A program made the position numbers and the translations under genes. This document shows positions 46,466-55,328 of a stretch of DNA of 64,000 bases, one piece after another. This stretch comes from Embleya hyalina (lineage in GTDB: Bacteria > Actinomycetota > Actinomycetes > Streptomycetales > Streptomycetaceae), in NCBI RefSeq assembly GCF_003967355.1, contig NZ_BIFH01000036.1, positions 896-64,895 of the forward strand. The letters run 5' to 3'. Below the pieces are notes generated by a model. The model worked only from the letters and a program-made list of their open reading frames with translations. It searched no databases and was not told the origin of the DNA. Numbering within the stretch: the stretch's first letter is position 1; each line of letters opens with the position of its first letter.

Positions 46466-47794
46466 TCAGTCGCCCAGCACCCGGCGCAGATAGTCGTTGC
46501 CGAAGCGGCGCTCCGGGTCCACCCGGTTCCGCAGCGCCGTGAAGTCGGCGAACCTCGGATAGAGGCCGGCGAGGTGATCCGCGTCGCGGGTGTGCATCTT
46601 GCCCCAGTGCGGGCGCCCGCCGTGGGCGACCATGATCTTCTCCACCTCGGTGAAGTACCGCTCGTGCGGCGTCCCCTTGTACAGGTGCACCGCGATGTAG
46701 GCGGTCTCGCGCCCGTACGCGGTGGACATCCACAGATCGTCCGCCGGGGCCACGCGCACCTCGACCGGGAAGCCGATCGGCAGACCGGCGGCGTCCACGA
46801 AGGCGCGCACCTCGGTCAGTGCCTCGGTCGCCGCCGCGCGCGGCAGCGCGTACTCCATCTCGATGAAGCGCACCCGGCGCGGACTGGTGAACACCTTGTG
46901 CGAGGTGTCCGAGTAGGTGCGCGCCGACAACGCGCGGCTGGAGAGCCGGGCGATGGTCGGCACCGTGCGCGGCGCGGCGCGGCCGACCCGACACGCGAGC
47001 GAGAACACCCCGTTGGACAACAACTCGTCGTCGAGCAGGAAACGCGCCTTCGACAGCGGCTTCGCCGGCCCCTCGACGCGGTTGTTGCGCTTCACGTTGC
47101 AGTTGTCGGTGTGCGGGAACCAGTAGAACTCGAAGTGCTCGTTGTCCGCGCACAGCGCGTCGAAGTCGGCGAGCACCGCGTCGAACCGCATCGGCTCCTC
47201 GCGCGCCTCCAACAGGAAGCTCGGCTCGACGCCGAAGGTCAGCGCGGTCACGATGCCCAGCGCGCCCAGGCCGACCCGGGCGCCCGCGAACAACTCGGCG
47301 TTCTCGGTCGGCGAGCACGTGGTGATCTCGCCGTCGGCCAGCACGATCTCCATGCCGCGGATCTGCGCCGCCAGCGAGCCGGACGCCCGCCCCGTGCCGT
47401 GGGTGCCGGTGGAGGTGGCGCCGGCCAGGCTCTGCACCGCGATGTCGCCCATGTTGGTCAGCGCGAGGCCGTACCCGGTGAGCAGCGTGTTGAAGTCGCT
47501 CAGCCGCATCCCGGAGCCGACCGTGATGGTGCCGGCCGCGCGGTCGAGCGCGTGCACCCCGGTCAACCCCTCCGGGCGGATCTGTACGCCGTCGGTCACC
47601 GCGATCGAGGTGAACGAGTGACCGGCGCCGACGGCCTTGACCGAGAGTCCCTGCCCGGCGGCGCGGCGGACCGCGGCCGAGATCTCCTCGGCCGATCCCG
47701 GGGTGAGCACCGAGTGCGGTCGCGCGGACTGGTTCCCGGTCCAGTTCCGCCAGGCGGGGGGCGTCTTGGAGACGGCGGGGCCGGCGCTGCTCAA
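46466..47794 (-). CDS. FAD-linked D-arabinono-1,4-lactone oxidase family protein
   Basis: A 442-residue VAO-family flavoprotein. The FAD-binding domain contains [13 protein letters not shown], whose His is the usual covalent FAD site, and [19 protein letters not shown]. The C-terminal ALO domain ends with [20 protein letters not shown] and [18 protein letters not shown]. Family members oxidise aldonolactones or alditols with O2 to give H2O2. The substrate is unassigned here. The TTG start at 47794 is supported by AGGAGGAATCCCG directly before it. It is divergent from ferrochelatase with a 177-bp gap. Confidence 0.9.
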   Translation of the reverse strand: MSSAGPAVSKTPPAWRNWTGNQSARPHSVLTPGSAEEISAAVRRAAGQGLSVKAVGAGHSFTSIAVTDGVQIRPEGLTGVHALDRAAGTITVGSGMRLSDFNTLLTGYGLALTNMGDIAVQSLAGATSTGTHGTGRASGSLAAQIRGMEIVLADGEITTCSPTENAELFAGARVGLGALGIVTALTFGVEPSFLLEAREEPMRFDAVLADFDALCADNEHFEFYWFPHTDNCNVKRNNRVEGPAKPLSKARFLLDDELLSNGVFSLACRVGRAAPRTVPTIARLSSRALSARTYSDTSHKVFTSPRRVRFIEMEYALPRAAATEALTEVRAFVDAAGLPIGFPVEVRVAPADDLWMSTAYGRETAYIAVHLYKGTPHERYFTEVEKIMVAHGGRPHWGKMHTRDADHLAGLYPRFADFTALRNRVDPERRFGNDYLRRVLGD

Positions 47795-47971
47795 CGGGAT
47801 TCCTCCTGGGGTCGGACGCGGGATCTGCCGGACATTACCCGCCGGTCAACGGACCGGGAAGGGGTCGCCGGGGGATGGGCGGCAACTCACCCGCGGCTCA
47901 CCCGCGACCGCACCCCCGAGGCCCGGGGTGTGATGTGGGCGAGGACGGCGCACGATGCGAGGATCACAGGC

Positions 47972-49147
47972 ATGCACGCGACACAGGCCCCCGATCCCGA
48001 GCCGTTCGACGCGCTCCTGGTGCTCTCCTTCGGCGGCCCGGACGCCCCCGACGAGGTGCTGCCGTTCCTGGAGAACGTGACCGCGGGACGCGGGGTCCCC
48101 CGCGAACGCCTCGAGGAGGCGGCCGGCCACTACGCGCACTTCGGCGGCGCCAGTCCGATCAACGCGCAGAACCGGGCGCTGATCGCGGCCGTCGAGGCCG
48201 ACCTCGCCGCACACGGGGTGCGGCTGCCCGTCTACTGGGGCAACCGCAACTGGCGCCCCTACCTGGCGGACACCGTGCGCCGGATGGCCGACGACGGGAT
48301 CGAACGCGCCGCGGTCCTGGTGACCAGCGCCTACGGCTCCTACTCGGGCTGCGCGCAGTACCACGAGGACCTGCTCGCGGCCCGCGCCGAAGTGGGCGAG
48401 CGGGCCCCGGTGTTCGACAAGCTGCGGCACTTCTTCAACCACCCGGGCTTCGTCGAGCCGCTGGTGGACCACACGGCGGAGGCGTTGGCGCGGTTGCCCG
48501 AGCAGGTCCGGGCCGGCGCCCGCCTGGTGATGGTCACCCACTCGATCCCCACCGTCACCGCGCGCACCGCGGGCCCGGCCGGCAACGCCTACGTCACCCA
48601 GCACCGGGAGACCGCGCGCCTGGTCGCCGAGGGCGTCGCGCGCGCGGTCGGCCGCGAACACGACTGGGACCTGGTGTACTCCAGCCGCAGCGGCTCCCCG
48701 CGGGTCCCGTGGCTGGAGCCGGACGTCAACGACCACCTCGTCGAGTTGGCCGCGGCCGGGGTGCCCGCCGTCGTGCCGGTGCCGATCGGGTTCCTGTCCG
48801 ACCACATGGAGGTGGTCTACGACCTCGACGTCGAGGCCGCCGCGACGGCCGCCCGGATCGGCCTGCCGCTGGCCCGGGCCGCGACCACCGGCGCCGACCC
48901 CAGGTTCGCCGCCGCCGTGCGCGAACTCGTACTCGAACGGGCCGCGACGGTGCGCGGCGAGGCGCCCGCGCGGTGCGCGCTCGGTGTGCTGGGCGCCGCG
49001 CACGACGTGTGCCCGGTCGGCTGCTGTCCCGACCCGCGGGCCCTGCGTCCGCGCCCCGGAGCGTCGGCCGCCGATTCGGAGGCGCCCGCGCGGGCGCCGC
49101 GCGGGGCGGCGCTCTCGGACGAGCGCTCCGGCAGGATGGACCCATGA
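47972..49147 (+). CDS. hemH: Ferrochelatase (coproporphyrin ferrochelatase type)
   Basis: A 391-residue enzyme inserting Fe2+ into the porphyrin. In actinobacteria this is coproporphyrin III (CpfC) in the coproporphyrin-dependent heme route. Motifs include [49 protein letters not shown] and [20 protein letters not shown]. The C-terminal [12 protein letters not shown], with the earlier RCALG, can supply cysteine ligands for the [2Fe-2S] cluster known in actinobacterial ferrochelatases. The last 35 residues are a variable tail. ATG 47972 is preferred over ATG 47933. It overlaps the next gene by ATGA. Confidence 0.93.
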   Translation: MHATQAPDPEPFDALLVLSFGGPDAPDEVLPFLENVTAGRGVPRERLEEAAGHYAHFGGASPINAQNRALIAAVEADLAAHGVRLPVYWGNRNWRPYLADTVRRMADDGIERAAVLVTSAYGSYSGCAQYHEDLLAARAEVGERAPVFDKLRHFFNHPGFVEPLVDHTAEALARLPEQVRAGARLVMVTHSIPTVTARTAGPAGNAYVTQHRETARLVAEGVARAVGREHDWDLVYSSRSGSPRVPWLEPDVNDHLVELAAAGVPAVVPVPIGFLSDHMEVVYDLDVEAAATAARIGLPLARAATTGADPRFAAAVRELVLERAATVRGEAPARCALGVLGAAHDVCPVGCCPDPRALRPRPGASAADSEAPARAPRGAALSDERSGRMDP

Positions 49148-49935
49148 CGATCGACACCGCGGAACTCCTGGCCATCGCCCGCGACGCGGCGCGCCACACC
49201 GGGGGCTTCCTGCTGCACGAGCGCCCCGCCGACCTCGGCGTCGCGGCGACCAAGAGCAGCCCCACCGACGTGGTCACCGAGATGGACACGGCCGCGGAGA
49301 AGCTGATCATCGAACGCATCCGGGCGCATCGACCCCACGACGGCTTCCTCGGCGAGGAGGGCGACGCGAGCGAGGGCAGCAGTGGGGTGCGGTGGGTGAT
49401 CGACCCGATCGACGGCACCGTCAACTACCTGTACGACCTGCCCGGCTGGTGCGTGTCGATCGCCGCCGAGACCGCCGAGGGCACGCTCTTGGGCGTGGTC
49501 GAGGTCCCGGTGGTCGGCGAGACCTTCCACGCCGTGCGCGACGGCGGCGCCTTCCGCAACGGCAAGCCGATCCACTGCCGCCCTGCGGTCCCCTCGGCCC
49601 GGGCGCTGGTGGCGACCGGATTCGGCTACACCGTCGAGCGGCGCACCCGACAGGCCGAGGCGATCGCCGCGCTGCTGCCGCGGGTGCGCGACCTGCGCCG
49701 GGCGGGTTCGGCCGCGATCGACCTGTGCTCGGTGGCGGCGGGCCGGGTCGACGCCTACTACGAACGCGGTCTGAACCCGTGGGACGTCGCGGCCGGCGCG
49801 CTGATCGCCCGCGAGGCCGGCGCCGAGGTGATCGTCGACCTGTGGCCCGAGGCCGACGGCTCGACGATGTGCCTGGCCGCCCCCGCCGGACTGCGCGCGG
49901 AGCTACAGACCGCCCTGGCCGCTCTGCACGCGTAG
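49144..49935 (+). CDS. Inositol monophosphatase family protein
   Basis: A 263-residue Mg2+-dependent sugar-phosphatase fold enzyme. The metal-binding motifs are FLGEEGD (Glu), [14 protein letters not shown] (Asp, Asp) and [19 protein letters not shown] (Asp). All are intact, so it should hydrolyse a small phosphomonoester such as inositol phosphate, histidinol phosphate or a nucleotide. The family is too broad to choose. Translational coupling to ferrochelatase is also the arrangement I recall in Streptomyces. A hairpin follows 12 bases after the stop. Confidence 0.9.
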   Translation: MTIDTAELLAIARDAARHTGGFLLHERPADLGVAATKSSPTDVVTEMDTAAEKLIIERIRAHRPHDGFLGEEGDASEGSSGVRWVIDPIDGTVNYLYDLPGWCVSIAAETAEGTLLGVVEVPVVGETFHAVRDGGAFRNGKPIHCRPAVPSARALVATGFGYTVERRTRQAEAIAALLPRVRDLRRAGSAAIDLCSVAAGRVDAYYERGLNPWDVAAGALIAREAGAEVIVDLWPEADGSTMCLAAPAGLRAELQTALAALHA

Positions 49936-49947
49936 GCCCGCCCGTGC

Positions 49948-49980
49948 GTGAGGCCCGGATCGGGGTGATCCGGGCCTCAC
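49948..49980. terminator. Terminator of the hemH operon
   Basis: GTGAGGCCCGGATC / GATCCGGGCCTCAC forms a perfect 14-bp stem with a GGGGT loop. Confidence 0.82.
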
Positions 49981-50085
49981 GGGTCTCGGCCGGACAGCCG
50001 AACCCCCGGCGTCCGCTGGGGACCTCGCCGGGGGAAACAAGAACGGGTGTGTCTGCTGCTGTACCGCGGTCGTGGCCCTTGTGGC

Positions 50086-50259
50086 TCAGGCGCTCTCGGG
50101 CAGCACCCGCACGCCGTGCTCCGACGCCATCCGCAGAAGATCGTCCAACTCGGACTGCTCGACCTCGACGAGGAAATCGTCACCGGTGTCGCAGGCCTGC
50201 TTCAACGCCTGTTCGGTCTCACGTATGCGTCGCAGTACGCCGGCCGTAAATTCGTCCAT
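50086..50259 (-). CDS. 57-residue acidic helical protein
   Basis: A 58-codon ORF encodes MDEFTAGVLRRIRETEQALK followed by QACDTGDDFLVEVEQSELDD and LLRMASEHGVRVLPESA. It is acidic and amphipathic, probably a helical hairpin. Codon use fits the genome and GGGGCGG lies upstream of the ATG, though this is not a classic site. A small conserved gene in this place upstream of cutR is familiar in Streptomyces, but I know no function. It is divergent from cutR and convergent with the hemH operon. Confidence 0.75.
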   Translation of the reverse strand: MDEFTAGVLRRIRETEQALKQACDTGDDFLVEVEQSELDDLLRMASEHGVRVLPESA

Positions 50260-50653
50260 AAGGCCGCCCCAATGTCACTCGTCGTCGCCGGTTTCGGTTG
50301 TCCTACCCCCCGTGCAACGCCGGGGAAACCACCGAAGCGGGCCTTTGCGGCCCCTCGACCGAGGGGTCTGACCAGGGGACTTGTGCGATCCAACGATCGG
50401 GTGTCGGACTTTCCGGGGCGTACCGGAATCCTTCCCTCCTTCGGGGGGTCCCGTAACGTCGGCAACCGGACATGTGCGCGGGGGCGGCGCGCCCGCTCGG
50501 GTCGGGTCGGGCCCCGCGCACCGGCTTACCGGGGCTTTACCGGGCCGCGAGGGAAGATGGACAACGGATCCATCCCATCTCCATCCCATCTCCACCCTCG
50601 AATCCTTCGCGTCCCGCGAATCTTTCGAGTCTTTCGAGCAGGAGGCACAGCCG

Positions 50654-51307
50654 GTGCGGGTTCTCGTGGTCGAGGACGAGCAGCTTCTGGCGGACGCGGT
50701 CGCTACCGGGTTGCGCCGCGAGGCCATGGCCGTCGATGTCGTATACGACGGGGAGGCGGCGCTGGAGCGGATCGCCGTCAACGACTACGACGTGGTGGTG
50801 CTCGACCGGGACCTGCCGATCGTGCACGGCGACGACGTGTGCCGGGCGGTCGTGGAAACCGGCATCCCCATGCGGGTACTGATGCTGACCGCCGCCGGCG
50901 ACGTCAGCGACCGGGTCGAGGGCCTGGAATTGGGCGCCGACGACTACCTGCCCAAGCCGTTCGCGTTCAGCGAGCTGATCGCCCGGGTGCGCGCGCTCGG
51001 CCGGCGGGCCGTCTCCCCGCTGCCGCCGGTCCTGGAGCGGGCCGGCATCCGACTCGACCCGAACCGGCGCGAGGTGTTGCGCGAGGGGGTGCCGGTGCAC
51101 CTGTCGCCCAAGGAGTTCGCCGTCCTCGACGTGCTCATGCGCGCCGACGGCGCGGTGGTCTCGGCCGAGCAACTGCTCGAGAAGGCCTGGGACGAGAACA
51201 CCGACCCCTTCACCAACGTCGTCCGCGTCACGGTGATGACGCTGCGCCGCAAGCTCGGCGAGCCGCCCGTCATCCTGACGGTGCCCGGCGCCGGATACCG
51301 CATTTGA
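50654..51307 (+). CDS. cutR: Response regulator CutR (OmpR family)
   Basis: A 217-residue OmpR/PhoB-type regulator. The receiver domain has the acidic pocket VVEDE and phosphoacceptor Asp51 in VVVLDRDLP. The switch residue is in MLTAAGD and the Lys in YLPKPF. A winged-helix DNA-binding domain follows (about 120-217, HLSPKEFAVLDVLMRADGAV, TVPGAGYRI). The length and position between the hemH operon and the kinase gene match CutR of Streptomyces (also 217 residues as I recall). GTG 50654 has AGGAGG 9 bases upstream. Just before it are short repeats (CATCCCATCTC twice). Linked to secretion stress and antibiotic levels in Streptomyces. Confidence 0.92.
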   Translation: MRVLVVEDEQLLADAVATGLRREAMAVDVVYDGEAALERIAVNDYDVVVLDRDLPIVHGDDVCRAVVETGIPMRVLMLTAAGDVSDRVEGLELGADDYLPKPFAFSELIARVRALGRRAVSPLPPVLERAGIRLDPNRREVLREGVPVHLSPKEFAVLDVLMRADGAVVSAEQLLEKAWDENTDPFTNVVRVTVMTLRRKLGEPPVILTVPGAGYRI

Positions 51308-51315
51308 GGACCGCC

Positions 51316-52836
51316 ATGAACGACAGCTCTCGGGCCGTCCCGGCGGAAGCCGGCCCCGCCGCGACCCCGGCCAAGGCCGCACCCCCCGCCCCGACCTCGG
51401 GGTCGACCGCGGCACCGGCCCCGGGCGCCTCGACCGCGCCCGCGCCCGCCTCGGCCAAGTCCGCCGCGCCCCGCTCCGGACCGCCGCCGCGCCCGGGTCG
51501 GCCGCCCCAGCCGCCGCGTCCCAGCGCGCCGCCGAGCGCGCCGCCCAGGCCCAACCGGGAGCCCGCGCGCGAGGCGGGCCGCGATCCGCAGCGCCCGACC
51601 GCCGGCGGTCGGCGGCTGATCCTGGGCCGCGACGCCGACGACGCGGCGGAGATGTCGCGGCTGTCGCGGATGGCCCCCTCGCAGATCCCGGACCTGCTGC
51701 GGTCCACCATCAAGATGCGCCTGACCGCGCTGTACGGCGGCATGTTCCTGATCGCCGGGGTGCTCCTGCTCGGCACCGTCTACCTGCTGGTGCGGCAGAG
51801 CCTGAACGAGGGCCGGCTGAATCTGAGCCTGGCCCCGAACACCTTGATGACCATCAACGGTGTGCCGATGACGCCCGAGCAGTTCGAGCAGTGGCAGACC
51901 CTCCAGCAGATCCACCAGCGCGACGCGGCGTTGAACTCGCTCCTGCAGCAGTCGCTGCTCGCGCTGCTGCTGCTCTCCGTGATCGCCTTCGGCTTCGGCT
52001 ACGTGATGGCGGGCCGGGTGTTGCGCCCGCTGGGGCGGATCACCTCCATCGCCCGCGAGGTGGCCGGATCCAACCTGCATCGGCGGATCGACCTGGAGGG
52101 GCCCGACGACGAGTTCAAGGAGCTGGCCGACACCTTCGACGACATGCTCGACCGGCTCGATCGCTCGCTGGAGTCGCAGCGCAAATTCGTCGCCAACGCC
52201 TCGCACGAGCTGCGCACGCCGCTGGCGATCAACCGCACCCTCCTGGAGGTCGCGCTCGGCGATCCGGAGGCGTCCGTCGAGCTCAAACAGCTCGGCAAGA
52301 CGCTGCTGGCCACCAACGAGCGCAGCGAGGGGCTGATCGAGGGCCTGCTGCTGCTGGCCCGCAGCGACAACGAGCTGACCGAGCGCAAGCCGGTGGACCT
52401 GGCCGAGGTGGCCCGCCGCGCGGTGGACCAGACCGGCGCCGAGGCGGCCGACCGCGAGGTGACCCTGCACGACGAGCTGGGTCCGGCCGTGCTCCAGGGC
52501 AACGGCGTGTTGCTGGAGCGGGTCGCGATGAACCTGATCCAGAACGCGGTGCGCTACAACCGGGTCGGCGGCACCGTCGACATCTCCACCGAGTCGGGCG
52601 CGGGAGTCGCGGTGCTGACCGTGACCAACACCGGGCCGGTGGTGCCCGGCTACGAGGTGGACAACATGTTCGAGCCGTTCCGGCGGCTGCGGACCGAGCG
52701 GATCGCCAGCGACAAGGGCGTGGGCCTGGGGTTGTCCATCGTGCGTTCGATCGTGCGCGCGCACGGCGGCTGGATCGAGGTCGAGCCCCGGGAAGAGGGC
52801 GGGCTGATGATGCGGATCGGGTTCCCGATCGGCTGA
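51316..52836 (+). CDS. cutS: Sensor histidine kinase CutS, with extended proline-rich N-terminus
   Basis: A 506-residue kinase. Residues 1-105 are Pro/Ala/Ser-rich and disordered. The first membrane helix is at about 135-158 and the second at about 213-236, enclosing a short extracytoplasmic segment. HAMP (GRVLRPLGRITSIAREVAGS), the phosphoacceptor His near 297 in NASHELRTPL, and the ATPase motifs NLIQNAVRYN and GVGLGLSIV follow. Streptomyces CutS is about 410 residues in my memory, so roughly 90 residues are extra. The whole protein contains no cysteine. It is 8 bases downstream of cutR with GAGG before the ATG, so they form an operon. Confidence 0.92.
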   Translation: MNDSSRAVPAEAGPAATPAKAAPPAPTSGSTAAPAPGASTAPAPASAKSAAPRSGPPPRPGRPPQPPRPSAPPSAPPRPNREPAREAGRDPQRPTAGGRRLILGRDADDAAEMSRLSRMAPSQIPDLLRSTIKMRLTALYGGMFLIAGVLLLGTVYLLVRQSLNEGRLNLSLAPNTLMTINGVPMTPEQFEQWQTLQQIHQRDAALNSLLQQSLLALLLLSVIAFGFGYVMAGRVLRPLGRITSIAREVAGSNLHRRIDLEGPDDEFKELADTFDDMLDRLDRSLESQRKFVANASHELRTPLAINRTLLEVALGDPEASVELKQLGKTLLATNERSEGLIEGLLLLARSDNELTERKPVDLAEVARRAVDQTGAEAADREVTLHDELGPAVLQGNGVLLERVAMNLIQNAVRYNRVGGTVDISTESGAGVAVLTVTNTGPVVPGYEVDNMFEPFRRLRTERIASDKGVGLGLSIVRSIVRAHGGWIEVEPREEGGLMMRIGFPIG

Positions 52837-52907
52837 TCGCCCTCTCGTCACCGACTGTTTTCGGCCGGCGGCGGCCCGCTGTCGAGGGCCGCCGCGACCG
52901 CCCTTGT

Positions 52908-52923
52908 TCGTACGCACGTACGA
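52908..52923. promoter_or_regulatory. 16-bp palindrome upstream of the desaturase gene
   Basis: TCGTACG-CA-CGTACGA has perfect 7-bp arms. It lies 151 bases before the desaturase ATG and 71 bases after cutS. It may be an operator for the desaturase gene. The CGTACG core also recurs nearby as TACG half-sites. Confidence 0.45.
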
Positions 52924-52961
52924 GAGTCGGGGATCACATTTCCGTCTGGGGGTGGAACCAA

Positions 52962-52992
52962 CCTACGCTGTCGTAAGTTACGGGAACGTAGG
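52962..52992. promoter_or_regulatory. Nested 31-bp palindrome, candidate operator of the desaturase gene
   Basis: The inner palindrome CGTAAGTTACG (52972-52982) and the outer arms CCTACG (52962-52967) and CGTAGG (52987-52992) share the same centre at 52977. Twenty-two of the 30 non-central bases are symmetric. This is the layout of a TetR- or GntR-type operator. It lies 82 bases before the ATG at 53075, where a promoter is expected. Confidence 0.55.
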
Positions 52993-53074
52993 GACGCGTC
53001 GTGCGGGCGATGCACAGCGTCGTCCTCCGTGTCTGCCGCTGTACGACGCTGTCTGCCTATGCACTGGAGTGCCG

Positions 53075-54025
53075 ATGAACCTTCTCGCCGCCGCACCGAC
53101 CGGCCCGCACCTGCTCCGCGAGTTGGAGCAGGTCGTCGCCGTCGAACTCGACCGCCATCTCGCCGTGGCCAAGGAGTGGTTCCCGCACGAGTACGTGCCG
53201 TGGAGCGCGGGTCGCGACTTCGACGGCGTACTCGGCGGCGAGGCGTGGACCCCGGAGGAGTCGAGGCTCACCGACGTCGGCCGGATAGCGTTGACGCTGA
53301 ACCTGCTGACCGAGGACAACCTGCCCAGCTACCACTACGAGATCGCGGCGATGTTCGGCCGCGACGGCGCCTGGGGCACGTGGGTGCACCGGTGGACGGC
53401 CGAGGAGGGCCGGCACGGCATCGCGATCCGCGACTACCTGATGGCCGCCCGGGCGGTGGACCCGGTCGCGCTGGAGCGCTCGCGGATGGAACACATGGAG
53501 GCCGGCTACCAGGGCGACCACATGGACAATCCGCTGCACGTGATCGCCTACGTGACCTTCCAGGAGCTGGCCACCCGGGTCTCGCACCGCAACTCGGGCC
53601 GCACCTGCGGCGACCCGATCGCCGAGCAGCTGCTCGCGAAGGTGGCGACCGACGAGAACCTGCACATGGTCTTCTACCGGAACCTGCTCAGGGCCGCCTT
53701 CGAGATCGCGCCGGATCAGGCGATGCGCGCGGTGACCGACATGGTCACCGACTTCCGGATGCCCGGACACGGGATCAGCGGCTTCGAGCGCGCGGCGGTC
53801 AAGCTCGCCGTGGGCGGCGTGTACAACCTGCCGATCCACCAGAACGACGTGCTCCTGCCGGTGCTGCGCAACCTCAAGGTGATGGAGCGCACCGACCTGG
53901 GCCCGGAGGGCGAGAAGGCCCGCGAGGAGCTCGCGGTGTTCCTGGGCGGCCTGAACACCCAGGCGACCCGCTTCGAGGAGCGCCGACTGGCCCTGGAGGC
54001 CCGCAAGGCGGCCAACCGCGTCTGA
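53075..54025 (+). CDS. Acyl-ACP desaturase (soluble di-iron fatty acid desaturase)
   Basis: A 316-residue ferritin-like enzyme of the plant stearoyl-ACP desaturase/mycobacterial DesA family. It inserts a double bond into ACP-bound acyl chains using O2 and ferredoxin. The di-iron ligands lie in LTEDNLPSYHYEI, WTAEEGRHGIAIRDY (ExxH), TFQELATRVSH and KVATDENLHMVFYR (ExxH). Length and motifs are complete, so it should be active and supply unsaturated fatty acids for membrane fluidity. ATG 53075 has GGAG 6 bases upstream. Two palindromes upstream suggest control by a fatty-acid-type repressor. It is convergent with the NatAB-like genes. Confidence 0.93.
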   Translation: MNLLAAAPTGPHLLRELEQVVAVELDRHLAVAKEWFPHEYVPWSAGRDFDGVLGGEAWTPEESRLTDVGRIALTLNLLTEDNLPSYHYEIAAMFGRDGAWGTWVHRWTAEEGRHGIAIRDYLMAARAVDPVALERSRMEHMEAGYQGDHMDNPLHVIAYVTFQELATRVSHRNSGRTCGDPIAEQLLAKVATDENLHMVFYRNLLRAAFEIAPDQAMRAVTDMVTDFRMPGHGISGFERAAVKLAVGGVYNLPIHQNDVLLPVLRNLKVMERTDLGPEGEKAREELAVFLGGLNTQATRFEERRLALEARKAANRV

Positions 54026-54041
54026 CCGGCACCACGACGCG

Positions 54042-54084
54042 CGACGGGCCCGCCGCCTCCCGATCGGAGGCGACGGGCCCGTCG
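54042..54084. terminator. Two-part bidirectional terminator
   Basis: Outer arms CGACGGGCCCG / CGGGCCCGTCG and an inner stem GCCTCC / GGAGGC form an interrupted hairpin between the desaturase gene and the convergent ABC permease gene. Confidence 0.8.
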
Positions 54085-54134
54085 TACGCGGTGCCCGGGT
54101 CGACCCCGGACCGACGTCGCGCGCGATGCCCGGG

Positions 54135-55328
54135 TCAGCGCTTGCGGGCCGCGCCGAGGGCCTCCTTGAAGCCGACCTTGCCGCCCATCCGCAACACCGC
54201 GCCCTCGTACATCCGGGCCGCGAGCCGGACCAGCCCCACCAGCGCGAGCAGCGCGAGCGCGAAGGCGACCAGGTTCTCCACCACCGACACCTCGTCCGCG
54301 GCGGTCATCGCCGGCTGGAGCATCGCCGAGAACGGCGGGACGTAGGCCAGTACGTGGGCGATCGTGCCGCCCTTCTGCCCGAGGAAGACGGCGGCCAGGA
54401 ACGAGCCGATCAGCAGCGAGGTCATCGGCGTGATCACGTTCTGCAGATCCTCCTGGCGGGACACCCGCGCCGCCGCCGCGGCGAACATGCACGCGTAGAG
54501 CGCGTAGCCCACCACGAACCACAGCAGCACCAGCGCCACCGGATAGATCATCGCCCCGGTCAACTCGACGCTGCCCAGCGCGGACGCCGCGGCCAGTCCG
54601 ACCACCGCGGTGACCAGCATCTGCAACAGCCCGAGCAGGCCGATCCCGAGGACCTTGCCGGTCAGCAGCGCCCGGGCGGGCACGGTGGCCAGCAGGATCT
54701 CCACGATCCGGCTCGACTTCTCCTCCACCACACCGCTGGCCACCCACATGCAGAAGACCATCAACATGCCGTAGAGCACCAAAGTGCCGACGAAGGCGAT
54801 GCCCTTGCGTGTGTCGCGCTGGTCGGCGTCGGGATCCAGCGTGGTCTTGGGCATCGGCCGGATCGCCGACGCCTCATTCACCGCGCCCGGGTCGATGCCC
54901 CGCGCGCTCAGCCGCAGATCGCGCTCCACGGTGGCCCAGGCGCTCTGCAGCACGGCCGCCAGCGGGTCGGACAGCTTGGTGTCCACCAGGATCCGGCCGT
55001 TGTCCACGACCGCGTCCAGCCCGCCGTCGGCCAGCGCCTTCTCCGCCGCCGCGCGGTCGGCCACCGTGCCCACGCGCACGTCCACATCGAGCAGCGCCGC
55101 CTGGCGCTCGGCGGTCTGCGCCAACTGCGTCTGCTGCGGACCGAGGAAGGCCACGTCGTACTTGTCCGAGCCGCCGCCGAGCGCGGCCGGGATGGCCACC
55201 GAGGCGAGCAGGATCACCAGCATGACGCCCACCGAGATCTGGAAACCCCGATCCCGGATGCGCTCGGTGAACTCGCGGCGCGCGACCAACCGCACGGCGG
55301 ACCAAAACGTGCTGCCACCGGTGCTCAC
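54135..55328 (-). CDS. ABC transporter permease, NatB-like
   Basis: A 397-residue ABC-2 permease. It has one N-terminal helix (QISVGVMLVILLASVAIPAA), a large extracytoplasmic domain (about 50-190) and five more helices in the C-terminal half. The motif SGVVEEKSSRIVEILLATV with PARALLTGKVLGIGLLGLLQ is the signature of the NatB/YhaP Na+-exporter-like group. GTG 55328 overlaps the stop of the ATPase gene (GTGA), so the two are coupled and form one exporter. The cargo (Na+, lipid or drug) cannot be read from the sequence. Confidence 0.9.
   Translation of the reverse strand: MSTGGSTFWSAVRLVARREFTERIRDRGFQISVGVMLVILLASVAIPAALGGGSDKYDVAFLGPQQTQLAQTAERQAALLDVDVRVGTVADRAAAEKALADGGLDAVVDNGRILVDTKLSDPLAAVLQSAWATVERDLRLSARGIDPGAVNEASAIRPMPKTTLDPDADQRDTRKGIAFVGTLVLYGMLMVFCMWVASGVVEEKSSRIVEILLATVPARALLTGKVLGIGLLGLLQMLVTAVVGLAAASALGSVELTGAMIYPVALVLLWFVVGYALYACMFAAAAARVSRQEDLQNVITPMTSLLIGSFLAAVFLGQKGGTIAHVLAYVPPFSAMLQPAMTAADEVSVVENLVAFALALLALVGLVRLAARMYEGAVLRMGGKVGFKEALGAARKR

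Noticed and set aside
50560-50640. Pyrimidine-rich short repeats (CATCCCATCTC, CTTTCGAG) before cutR
   Set aside because: Too short and simple to call a regulatory array; probably replication slippage in the untranslated leader.
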